Notes: a model not told the origin generated them from the letters alone. 6,195 bases of DNA from Nitrososphaerota archaeon (GCA_003135575.1 PLCG01000115.1:29399-35593), one strand, 5' to 3'; shown: positions 1 to 5,271, counted from the first letter of the stretch. Translations and numbers: made by a program.

Positions 1-156
1 TCGAAGGTGGAGATGCTGAACCTCCTCTTCATGGCCACGTACTGGGAGAGGGTGTCCTTCTCCTTGAACTCGAGCCCGTCGTATACCAATTCATTCGTGC
101 CGGTCAAAGCTAGCTCGAGCTGGAGGGTGACGACTCACGTTATACGTCTTCGCCAT
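1..156 (-). CDS. 5' part of an unrecognised gene, with an apparent frameshift
   Basis: The gene runs leftward off the window. From ATG 154-156 the frame reads MAKTYNV and then degenerates to a TGA at 91-93. A second frame, open from 134 to position 1, reads VVTLQLELALTGTNELVYDG and continues through EFKEKDTLSQ to KRRFSISTF. This second frame has strongly G/C-biased third positions like the other genes here, but has no ATG or GTG near its beginning, only TTG at 105-107 or 87-89 and an internal ATG in AMKRR. Joining the frames by one base near 132-137 gives a continuous protein starting MAKTYNV-VVTLQLEL. The ATG at 156 lies about 30 bases below the A/T element 183-190, as expected for a leaderless archaeal gene. 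The product is not recognised. Either a real frameshift, a sequencing error, or a TTG start without a frameshift would explain this. Confidence 0.5.
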
Positions 157-181
157 CGTGTCATTGCAGATACTGAGATTG

Positions 182-190
182 GATAATAAG
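182..190. promoter_or_regulatory. A/T-rich element, possible shared divergent TATA box
   Basis: The motif GATAATAAG (plus) reads CTTATTATC on minus. It lies about 30 bases from the ATG at 156 (minus) and about 33 bases from the TTG at 220 (plus), both suitable for an archaeal TATA box with near-leaderless transcripts. It is the only A/T-rich block between the two divergent genes, so it may serve one or both. This is an inference from spacing only. Confidence 0.4.
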
Positions 191-219
191 ACCAATCCTC
201 CGTCCGTCACGGTCGGCAG

Positions 220-690
220 TTGCCTGCGCTCGAATCGAAAGCCGCTTCCAGAATCGCGCTAAACACTAGTCTTCTCTCGGTCGCGGTAGGGATATTCTTT
301 CTGGTCGTCAGCCTGAGGTCGCAGCTCCTTGTCCCCAAGGTCGTCGCCGCCCAAATGGTCCTCCCGATACCTCTTCTGCTCACTTCGATCCTTTCCTATT
401 CGAAGGTCGGGTACAAGGATCGCATTGAAAGGTGGGACACCCTCGGTTGGATAACCTTCATCCTTGGGTATGCGCTGATACTAAACGTGATCGGGATCCT
501 GCTGGCAGGGTACGTCAGCTTGAGGGTGAGCCTCATCTTCTTCGGCGGCTCCTGGATCATGACGGTGGTCTATTCCCTCGTGGACATCAGTTACGAAAGG
601 ACTCACCTTCGGGAACGAGCGGTCAAAGACGCGCTTTTCATCGTGGCCCAGCTGGTATTTGGGGTGATGGTCGTCCTGGGCGTCCTTTGA
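220..690 (+). CDS. Hypothetical membrane protein, about five helices
   Basis: The product is 156 residues. Hydrophobic stretches at about 16-33, 40-60, 76-97, 101-123 and 136-155 predict five membrane helices, with a charged loop YKDRIERWD near 65-73 and another YERTHLRERAVKD near 125-137. I do not recognise a family, and no catalytic or metal-binding motif stands out. The start is TTG at 220-222: the frame is closed by TAA at 184-186 and no ATG or GTG lies between. The A/T element 182-190 sits at the right distance for a leaderless transcript. The gene diverges from the frameshifted gene on the left and converges with the 90-residue gene on the right, with 16 bases between stop codons. It is real by hydrophobic pattern and codon bias; function unknown. 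Confidence 0.75.
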   Translation: MPALESKAASRIALNTSLLSVAVGIFFLVVSLRSQLLVPKVVAAQMVLPIPLLLTSILSYSKVGYKDRIERWDTLGWITFILGYALILNVIGILLAGYVSLRVSLIFFGGSWIMTVVYSLVDISYERTHLRERAVKDALFIVAQLVFGVMVVLGVL

Positions 691-706
691 AGGCTCGGCT
701 CTGGCC

Positions 707-979
707 TCAGGAGAACGAGCGAGAGGAAGAGGGCTTTGAGTCCCTCGCGGAGGCGAAGAATCCGCTGCTCCCTTTTTGCCGCTTCCATATGATTGCCATG
801 AGCCCCGCGAGGATGAGGAACAAGGAGATGCTATTGCCGACGACGGTCAGTCCTCCGCAATTCGACTTTGGAGGCGAGGAGTACGCGCATTGGTAGGCCT
901 GCGCGATGCCGTAGGCCTGGACACCGAGACCAACGACCAGAAATATCGCGCCGGCCGTTAGGATAGGGTTCACGGTCAC
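707..979 (-). CDS. Small two-helix membrane protein
   Basis: The product is 90 residues with two hydrophobic helices (about 6-28 and 43-65), a connecting loop holding two cysteines (Cys31 and Cys41) that could form a disulfide if the loop is outside, a positively charged end to helix 2 (WKRQKG), and a Ser-rich tail. No family recognised. The start is uncertain: GTG 977-979 is the upstream option, while GTG 971-973 (88 residues) has a GAGG Shine-Dalgarno-like block at 980-983 six bases ahead of it. A weak A/T stretch (AAACTTTC on minus, 1001-1008) lies about 29 bases upstream. The gene is downstream of EF1A on the same strand with about 100 bases between, so read-through is possible. The overlapping plus-strand frames lack this membrane pattern. 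Confidence 0.65.
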   Translation of the reverse strand: MTVNPILTAGAIFLVVGLGVQAYGIAQAYQCAYSSPPKSNCGGLTVVGNSISLFLILAGLMAIIWKRQKGSSGFFASARDSKPSSSRSFS

Positions 980-1013
980 CCTCGTGCGACCAGACTATCT
1001 GAAAGTTTGGTTG

Positions 1014-1059
1014 CCGCCGCTTGCTTGGGAGACCGTCTACAGCACAGGCTAAGTGGCGG
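1014..1059. other. Inverted repeat downstream of EF1A
   Basis: CCGCCGCTT (1014-1022) pairs with AAGTGGCGG (1051-1059): nine pairs with one G-U wobble when read as plus-strand RNA, around a 28-base loop. In the EF1A transcript (minus strand) the wobble becomes a C-A mismatch. It begins 24 bases past the EF1A stop and could be part of its 3' end, but no clear T-run follows on minus. The terminator role is not established. Confidence 0.25.
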
Positions 1060-1082
1060 AGAAAATGCCTGGGAGGAGCAGT

Positions 1083-2408
1083 CTACTGCTTCGCGACTGC
1101 CTTCTCTACTTGGCCCTTGACCGTCACTTCACGAACGATTCCTGCGGCAACTGTCGAGCCCATATCCCGGAGGGCGAACCTTCCGAGCTCAGGAAACTCC
1201 TTGAACGTCTCGAGCACGATCGGCCTCAGCGGTGTGATCTTGACGATCGCAGAGTCGCCCGTCTTGATCGTCTTCGGCTTTTCCTCGGTGGTCTGGCCCG
1301 TCCTCGGGTCGATCTTCCCGACTATCTCGGTGATCGTCGCCGCGACCTGGGCAGTGTGCGCATGGAGCACCGGGGTGTATCCTGCCGCGATTGCGGTCGG
1401 ATGGAATACCACGATGATCTGCGCGAGGAACTCCTTGGCGATCGTCGGGGGGCTGCTTGGAGGACCTAGTACCGAGCCTCTGTGGAAGTCGGTCTTCGAC
1501 ACGCCCCTGAGGTTGAACCCGATGTTGTCGCCTGCGAATGCCTCTTGCATCGGAGTGTGGTGAGTCTCGATGGACTTGATCTCAGCTGGAAGGCCCTCGG
1601 GCATGATGATGACGGGGTCGCCTACCTTCATCTTCCCGGTCTCGACTCGCCCTACAGGGACCGTGCCTACTCCCGTGATCGTGTAGACGTCCTGGATCGG
1701 GACGCGTAGAGGCTTCTCAATCGGCTTTGGAGGCTCCGTGAACTCGTCGAGCGCCTGGAGGAGTATCGGCCCCTTGTACCAGGGCATGTTCGTGCTGGGC
1801 TTTGCGAGGTTCTCACCCGTCCAGCCAGACGTCGGGATGAACCGGATCTTGGTGAGGTTGTAGCCGGAGGCCTTTAGCAGGTTCTCGACGTCTTGCTTCG
1901 CGTCGTTGAACATCTTCTCGCTGTACTTGACAGTCTGGTCGTCCATCTTGTTGATGCAGACGACGAGCTGGTTTACCCCGAGGGTCTTTAGGAGGAACGC
2001 GTGCTCCCTCGCCTGGCCGCCAGGGCCCAGCGCGGTGTCCTTCTCTCCGGTCTTTGCGGATACCACTAGGACGGCTGCGTCAGCCTCGGAGGCGCCGGTG
2101 ATCATGTTCTTGATGAAGTCGCGGTGCCCTGGTGCGTCGATCAGGGTGTAGAAGTACTTCTGAGTCTCGAACTTTTGGAACGCAAGGTCGATGGTGACTC
2201 CTCTTTCTCTCTCGTCTTTCAGCTGGTCAAGGACCCATGCATACTTGAAAGAGTCCCCAGCGCCGGTCTTCTCGCTCTCCTTCGCGTACTCTTGAATCGT
2301 CCTATCATCTACTGCTCCTAGGTCGAACAGGAAGTGACCCATGCTAGTGCTCTTGCCGTGGTCTACGTGACCAGTAACAATCAGGTTCAGGTGTGGTTTG
2401 TCTGCCAT
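1083..2408 (-). CDS. tuf: Translation elongation factor 1-alpha (archaeal EF-Tu)
   Basis: This 441-residue GTPase delivers aminoacyl-tRNA to the ribosomal A site in the cytoplasm. The GTP-binding motifs are all present: P-loop GHVDHGKS at 13-20, effector segment RGVTID at 69-74, DAPGH at 91-95, NKMD at 153-156 and TSGW at 193-196. Domains II and III follow from about 225, ending with FALRDMGSTVAAGIVREV and a Lys-rich tail, so the protein is complete and of normal archaeal length. TSMGHFLFDLG right after the P-loop and the AFQKFET segment resemble thaumarchaeal EF1A. Start ATG 2406-2408 is fixed by the conserved N-terminus; another ATG eight bases upstream is out of frame. No Shine-Dalgarno is evident. 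A strong TATA box lies at 2447-2456. No rps10 is recognisable downstream, unlike the tuf-rps10 order common in archaea. Confidence 0.98.
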   Translation of the reverse strand: MADKPHLNLIVTGHVDHGKSTSMGHFLFDLGAVDDRTIQEYAKESEKTGAGDSFKYAWVLDQLKDERERGVTIDLAFQKFETQKYFYTLIDAPGHRDFIKNMITGASEADAAVLVVSAKTGEKDTALGPGGQAREHAFLLKTLGVNQLVVCINKMDDQTVKYSEKMFNDAKQDVENLLKASGYNLTKIRFIPTSGWTGENLAKPSTNMPWYKGPILLQALDEFTEPPKPIEKPLRVPIQDVYTITGVGTVPVGRVETGKMKVGDPVIIMPEGLPAEIKSIETHHTPMQEAFAGDNIGFNLRGVSKTDFHRGSVLGPPSSPPTIAKEFLAQIIVVFHPTAIAAGYTPVLHAHTAQVAATITEIVGKIDPRTGQTTEEKPKTIKTGDSAIVKITPLRPIVLETFKEFPELGRFALRDMGSTVAAGIVREVTVKGQVEKAVAKQ

Positions 2409-2446
2409 TACACATTAACTCGGTATACGAAAAGACCCCGGCGAGA

Positions 2447-2462
2447 TATTATTTAAGGTTTA
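2447..2462 (-). promoter_or_regulatory. BRE and TATA box of the EF1A gene
   Basis: On minus the sequence reads TAAACC then TTAAATAATA, a good match to an archaeal BRE plus TATA box. Transcription would begin about 25 bases downstream, near 2422-2428, giving a short leader of about 15-20 bases before the ATG at 2408. This is the best promoter in the window, fitting a highly expressed translation factor. Confidence 0.75.
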
Positions 2463-2475
2463 GCCGCGGCAAACC
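2457..2475. promoter_or_regulatory. Near-palindrome abutting the EF1A TATA box
   Basis: GGTTT (2457-2461) and AAACC (2471-2475) flank the perfect palindrome GCCGCGGC (2463-2470), with one extra A at 2462. The site overlaps the BRE and touches the TATA box, a position where a dimeric transcription factor would affect TFB/TBP binding. The operator role is inferred from symmetry and position only. Confidence 0.35.
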
Positions 2476-2501
2476 GAGTTTGAAAGCTCCCGGAAAGGAA
2501 G

Positions 2502-2548
2502 AACTCACCCTCAGATGGTCATTTGCCCCAATAAACTCACCCTTTCAG
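2502..2548 (-). repeat. Pair of direct repeats upstream of the EF1A promoter
   Basis: AACTCACCCT occurs at 2502-2511 and 2534-2543, a 32-base period, and each copy is followed by CAG or TTCAG. On minus they read CTGAGGGTGAGTT and CTGAAAGGGTGAGTT. They lie about 45-90 bases upstream of the EF1A TATA box and also just beyond the stop of the 258-residue membrane gene. They could be activator sites, or part of that gene's 3' untranslated region. Confidence 0.4.
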
Positions 2549-2569
2549 GGCTTTCGGGTGTTTTTTCCG

Positions 2570-2584
2570 CTCTAATCTTTAGAG
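2570..2584. other. Short inverted repeat after the 258-residue membrane gene
   Basis: CTCTAA (2570-2575) and TTAGAG (2579-2584) form a six-pair stem with a three-base loop, 16 bases beyond the stop at 2601-2603. The neighbouring T-run at 2561-2566 is on the plus strand, the wrong side for terminating this minus-strand gene, so a terminator role is weak. Confidence 0.25.
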
Positions 2585-2600
2585 AGAATTCAGCGTCAGA

Positions 2601-3377
2601 CTAGAGGAAGGTGAGCCCGATGACAAATCCCCACAAGATGACGAAGAGCCCGAGGGTAACTCTGAAGGCGACCTTCGGGAATCGCCCTCCGTTCTTCAGC
2701 TTCGCGATCCCGGCGACCAACAAGACGAGGAAGCCGGCCGTCACGGTCAGATGTGGCGGGGTCCAAGCGACCACGTCGACGAAGCCGTAGGTCGAATGCC
2801 ACCAGAAATCCCAAAGTCCACCGAGGGCCACTGTGGCTCCTGCGACGCGAAGGACGAGCTTTACGTTCCTGCTGACGTCGAGGAAGAACGTGCTCACGAG
2901 CATTATCGTCACTCCGCTGTAGATCGTCCCGTGCGCAGGAGTGAAGAAGCCTTCTTTCGCCGCAAGCCCGGTCAAGTGCCAATACGCGTCCGCGAACGCA
3001 CCGACCACAGTGACCAGCATGCCGAAGCTGAAAAGGGTCGTCGGGTTCAGGCCGCGTTCCTCCACTACGCGGCCCGCCCTCTGGACTCCGAGCACCGCGA
3101 ACGAGAAGATGGCCAGGGAGACGAAGAACGCAGCGTGCGCCGCGAGTGGTGTCGCTCCCATCAACATTGAGAACAAGGGGGAGAGCGTATTCGTGAGGAG
3201 AACCAGCGGAAAGGCAAGCACCCACAACGCGTCCTGTATCGCGAGGCCGGTCGCGGTAGGCATCAAGGTAGGCACGTAGGAGGTGAAGGCCAGAATCCCG
3301 AGGACCTCGTCGATGATGAGGGCCCAGACCACCCATCTGACCCACCCGCCGAATCTATCGCTCAAGGCCGGTTTCAC
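2601..3377 (-). CDS. Polytopic membrane protein with two PmoC/AmoC-like His/Asp motifs
   Basis: The product has 258 residues and about seven or eight hydrophobic helices. Two similar modules each have Asp-x3-His at the end of one helix and a Thr-Pro-x-His at the start of the next: Asp130, His134, His149 (DAYWH, FFTPAH) and Asp190, His194, His209 (DFWWH, WTPPH). His-to-His spacing is 15 in both and the modules are 60 residues apart. From memory, PmoC has Asp156/His160/His173 and Asn227/His231/His245 copper ligands, and archaeal AmoC contains an FTPAH segment, so spacing and wording are strikingly alike. This suggests a distant PmoC-like or other metal-binding membrane protein. It is not a normal AmoC, which is shorter in archaea and sits with amoA and amoB. 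Start GTG 3375-3377 has no in-frame alternative just upstream and a TATA-like CTTATTG about 30 bases ahead. Confidence 0.75.
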   Translation of the reverse strand: MKPALSDRFGGWVRWVVWALIIDEVLGILAFTSYVPTLMPTATGLAIQDALWVLAFPLVLLTNTLSPLFSMLMGATPLAAHAAFFVSLAIFSFAVLGVQRAGRVVEERGLNPTTLFSFGMLVTVVGAFADAYWHLTGLAAKEGFFTPAHGTIYSGVTIMLVSTFFLDVSRNVKLVLRVAGATVALGGLWDFWWHSTYGFVDVVAWTPPHLTVTAGFLVLLVAGIAKLKNGGRFPKVAFRVTLGLFVILWGFVIGLTFL

Positions 3378-3406
3378 CGACTTCTTGCATGCCCCGCCAC
3401 GCTCGG

Positions 3407-3413
3407 CAATAAG
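3407..3413 (-). promoter_or_regulatory. TATA-like box for the 258-residue membrane gene
   Basis: On minus the sequence reads CTTATTG, centred about 33 bases before the GTG at 3377, the spacing expected for a leaderless archaeal transcript. The match to a TATA consensus is modest. Confidence 0.4.
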
Positions 3414-3450
3414 CCATATGGACGCGAGACGCTTGTCTAGTATGCCGGCG

Positions 3451-3460
3451 CAACCTTATA
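3451..3460 (+). promoter_or_regulatory. BRE and TATA box for the SpoIIM-family gene
   Basis: CAACCTTATA is a reasonable archaeal BRE/TATA match. Transcription would begin near 3482-3486, leaving a leader of about 40 bases before the TTG at 3524. That leader contains a GAGAGG block at 3517-3522, which is closer to the start than usual. Confidence 0.55.
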
Positions 3461-3523
3461 CTCAAGTGACTGGCGAGCCGTCGAGCGAATCATCTTGGAC
3501 CCGAGTCCACGGGGACGAGAGGC

Positions 3524-4243
3524 TTGACTTCGGCCCTCGACACTCTGAAGATAATCGTAGGGAAGCGTTGGCCCCTCATATTGGGACTCTTCGTGCTCGA
3601 GATAGCCCTCATACTCGGGGTCTCCAGCCTTCCGTTCTTCCCCTCCGAGCTCAACACGTACGAGAACCAATACAGCAACCTCGCGCCAGTCCTGAACGCC
3701 TCAGCGCCGAACCAGGTCGGCGCCATCTTCTCGAACAACCTCAGGGTGTCAGTCGTCGAGCTGGTTCCGGCCCTCGGGTTGGGGATATTCGGGCTATCCC
3801 TCTACGAGACCGCACGGGTCCTGGAGGCGATCGCGGCGATCAAAGGATTCAGCGTCGCGTTTGCCCTGGCCAACCTCTTCTTGCTGCCTAGCACGTGGTT
3901 GGAGCTGCCCGCATACTCGGTGGCTGCCGCGGAGAGCATCTACCTCACCTACAACATCTACCTCGGGCTCAAGCGAGGCAGGGCGTGGTTCGTGCGGGAG
4001 CTCAGGTTCCTCCTCGTAAACATAGGGTTGGTTGCAGGGATGCTGATCGTCGCCGCGGTCTTCGAGGTGGCCGAGATTCAGATTGGTTCGGGGCCTCCTG
4101 AGACTCAGGGTCTCGCTATTCTGACGTGGCTGCCGTTCGCGCTGGTGCTCATCGTCGCGATCAGGTTCTGGCGAAAAGCGAGGCAGGAGGCACCGATATT
4201 GGAGCACCAGGATGAGCCCGTCGCTCAATTCGCGAGCCCGTAG
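3524..4243 (+). CDS. SpoIIM-family (DUF95) integral membrane protein
   Basis: The product has 239 residues and about six helices (near 17-37, 77-99, 108-121, 126-146, 162-182, 198-216). The family signature is visible: IFSNNLRVSVVEL at 68-80, a Gly-rich helix GLGIFGLSLYE at 85-95, and LPSTWLELPAYSVAAAES at 121-138, matching the conserved LP..xxELPA segment around Glu127 and Pro129. SpoIIM proper acts in Bacillus engulfment, but the family is widespread in non-sporulating bacteria and archaea, where its role is unknown, so no sporulation function should be read into it. A hydrophilic extracytoplasmic-type loop (about 40-66) and a charged C-terminal tail (216-239) flank the core. TTG 3524 is the only reasonable start; the upstream frame has no start codon. 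It diverges from the 258-residue membrane gene. Confidence 0.8.
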   Translation: MTSALDTLKIIVGKRWPLILGLFVLEIALILGVSSLPFFPSELNTYENQYSNLAPVLNASAPNQVGAIFSNNLRVSVVELVPALGLGIFGLSLYETARVLEAIAAIKGFSVAFALANLFLLPSTWLELPAYSVAAAESIYLTYNIYLGLKRGRAWFVRELRFLLVNIGLVAGMLIVAAVFEVAEIQIGSGPPETQGLAILTWLPFALVLIVAIRFWRKARQEAPILEHQDEPVAQFASP

Positions 4244-4320
4244 AATCGGGTTAGATTCCAGCGCGGGAGGCCGGAGGCCGCAGCTTCAAGATAATGAAAA
4301 AGATGCGGCGGGTAGCCCAG

Positions 4321-4342
4321 CCTCTTCCCCTAGGGGATGAGG
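4321..4342. terminator. Palindrome between convergent genes, possible bidirectional terminator
   Basis: CCTCTTCCCC (4321-4330) and GGGGATGAGG (4333-4342) are inverted repeats with one mismatch around a central TA. They sit in the 105-base gap where the SpoIIM-family gene (stop at 4243) and the 68-residue gene (stop at 4349) converge, a location that suits a bidirectional 3' hairpin. No T-run flanks it, and archaeal termination usually depends on T-runs, so the role is tentative. Confidence 0.35.
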
Positions 4343-4348
4343 GCGGAG

Positions 4349-4555
4349 CTACTGCCTAGAGAGGAAGCTCCAGAGAAGGACGCCGACGAGCATCATGATG
4401 GAACTCGCGAGCCCTCTGATCATTGCTCCAGCGACGTCAGAGCTGATCCCGAGGGTCATGATCCAACTGATGACCGGTGTCCTAACCAGCCAGGCGAAGA
4501 AGCCCAGGCTGTATCCGAGCAGCCAGAATCCGAACAGCACGATTTTTCGTCCCAT
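4349..4555 (-). CDS. Small membrane protein, 68 residues
   Basis: The product is strongly hydrophobic: a first helix at about 5-24 (IVLFGFWLLGYSLGFFAWLV), a short amphipathic or second hydrophobic piece at 28-37, and a final helix at about 43-65 ending in FLSRQ. Basic residues near the N-terminus (MGRK) suggest the N-terminus is cytoplasmic. No family recognised. Start ATG 4553-4555 has no Shine-Dalgarno; an A/T stretch (AAATACTATTCT on minus, 4605-4616) lies about 55 bases upstream. The gene is on the same strand as the 55-residue gene, about 100 bases downstream of it, so the two may share a transcript. Codon third positions are G/C-rich as in its neighbours, and the opposite-strand frames are polar and unconvincing. 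Confidence 0.65.
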   Translation of the reverse strand: MGRKIVLFGFWLLGYSLGFFAWLVRTPVISWIMTLGISSDVAGAMIRGLASSIMMLVGVLLWSFLSRQ

Positions 4556-4638
4556 GATTGGATTACTGAAACATGATACGGCGAATGGCTGGTAAATGGG
4601 GGGAGAATAGTATTTCTCGACACACAGGTCGAATTCAT

Positions 4639-4659
4639 TAGACGAAGTCTGCTCGTCTA
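4639..4659. other. Hairpin overlapping the stop codon of the 55-residue gene
   Basis: TAGACGA (4639-4645) and TCGTCTA (4653-4659) are perfect seven-base inverted repeats around a seven-base loop. The stop codon of the 55-residue gene (4657-4659) lies in one arm. It could protect or define the 3' end of that transcript; no T-run follows on minus. Confidence 0.4.
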
Positions 4660-4824
4660 GATGAGATGATACAAGCCTGCTAGGTAGAGGGTGATGCCGC
4701 TGGCCGCCATGCCCGACGCGAAGACTGCGACTTCGGACAGCATTCGGCCTGAGAGACTCGACCTATCGTCGCTGACGCAGCAGTTCATGAGCCAGCCGAA
4801 GAAGTTCATCGGTTCCTGAGGCAT
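4657..4824 (-). CDS. 55-residue single-helix small protein
   Basis: From ATG 4822-4824 to TAG 4657-4659 the frame encodes 55 residues: a Met-rich N-terminus (MPQEPMNFFGWLMN), a Cys15-Cys16 pair, a polar stretch VSDDRSSLSGR, and a hydrophobic helix at about 32-53 (VAVFASGMAASGITLYLAGL) ending YHLI. A near-ideal TATA box (TTAATATA on minus, 4853-4860) lies 29-36 bases upstream of the ATG, the spacing for a leaderless archaeal mRNA, and third positions are G/C-rich as in the neighbouring genes. These two facts together make it credible despite its size. No family recognised. The vicinal cysteines could bind a metal, form a disulfide or be lipid-modified; that is speculation. It may be co-transcribed with the 68-residue gene. 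Confidence 0.65.
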   Translation of the reverse strand: MPQEPMNFFGWLMNCCVSDDRSSLSGRMLSEVAVFASGMAASGITLYLAGLYHLI

Positions 4825-4848
4825 CTTCTCTGGGTTTTCGAGGCTTTG

Positions 4849-4862
4849 GCGGTATATTAACG
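4849..4862 (-). promoter_or_regulatory. TATA box for the 55-residue gene
   Basis: On minus the sequence reads CCGTTAATATACCG, with TTAATATA at 4853-4860. The position relative to the ATG at 4824 fits a leaderless transcript. After the EF1A promoter it is the clearest TATA box in the window. Confidence 0.65.
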
Positions 4863-5251
4863 GTATGAATTAGTTCTGTCCAACCCACTTGGGATGACGC
4901 ATGGATTGTGACTTCGAGGCTTCTGCTCGGAGGATTACCTGCTGTCTCCGGCCTTCAGGATTCCCCTTCATAGCTTCACGAACCTCGCGCTCCTGGGTGA
5001 ACCCCACCCAGACATGGTATCGCTACGCGACCAGAGATGTCGCGTGAGAACTCGGCACCCGATGGGCATAGCCGGTTCGTGCTCGCGGAATGACTCTGCC
5101 TTCCGACGAGAGCATTCATAGCCGTATACGTGGGACCCGATATTTAGTCGCCCATCTGAGAACGCGAGGAGAAGAGGAGGGCCTCCAGTCTGGAGCACCT
5201 CTGATTCCATATTTCCAGGGCGGAAACCCGGGCGGTTTCGTCGTTAGAAGG

Positions 5252-5258
5252 GATATTA
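5252..5258 (+). promoter_or_regulatory. TATA-like box before the hydrolase
   Basis: GATATTA lies about 29-32 bases before the ATG at 5284, the leaderless spacing seen elsewhere in the window. If used, transcription would begin close to the ATG and leave the Shine-Dalgarno-like site at 5272-5277 largely outside the mRNA. Confidence 0.4.
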
Positions 5259-5271
5259 CCCGGAGAAAAAT

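Noticed and set aside
1..186. Plus-strand frame open from the window edge to TAA at 184-186
   Set aside because: Codon bias is much weaker than on the minus strand over the same bases and the peptide has no recognisable pattern; it mirrors the minus-strand gene.
432..896. Plus-strand frame of 154 residues
   Set aside because: It overlaps the five-helix membrane gene in another frame and the 90-residue gene antisense; its product is polar and low-complexity, as expected of a shadow.
1021..1563. Plus-strand frame of 180 residues antisense to EF1A
   Set aside because: It lies almost wholly inside the unmistakable EF1A gene on the opposite strand and has no family features.
2502..2548. C/D box small RNA on the minus strand
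   Set aside because: CTGA boxes are present, but the GTGAG motifs do not match the RTGATGA C box and order is not C-D'-C'-D.
2596..3345. Minus-strand frame of 249 residues
   Set aside because: It is the Arg-rich alternate frame of the 258-residue membrane gene; the latter has coherent helices and motifs.
3283..3891. Plus-strand frame of 202 residues
   Set aside because: It crosses the divergent promoters and overlaps both the membrane gene and the SpoIIM-family gene in wrong frames.
4880..5100. Possible tRNA
   Set aside because: GGTTCGTGC resembles a T-arm start, but no acceptor stem, anticodon arm or CCA-side pairing could be assembled around it.
4968..5210. Minus-strand frame of 80 residues
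   Set aside because: Third positions are not biased like real genes here, no helix or motif is evident, and it contains strong hairpins; kept as non-coding.
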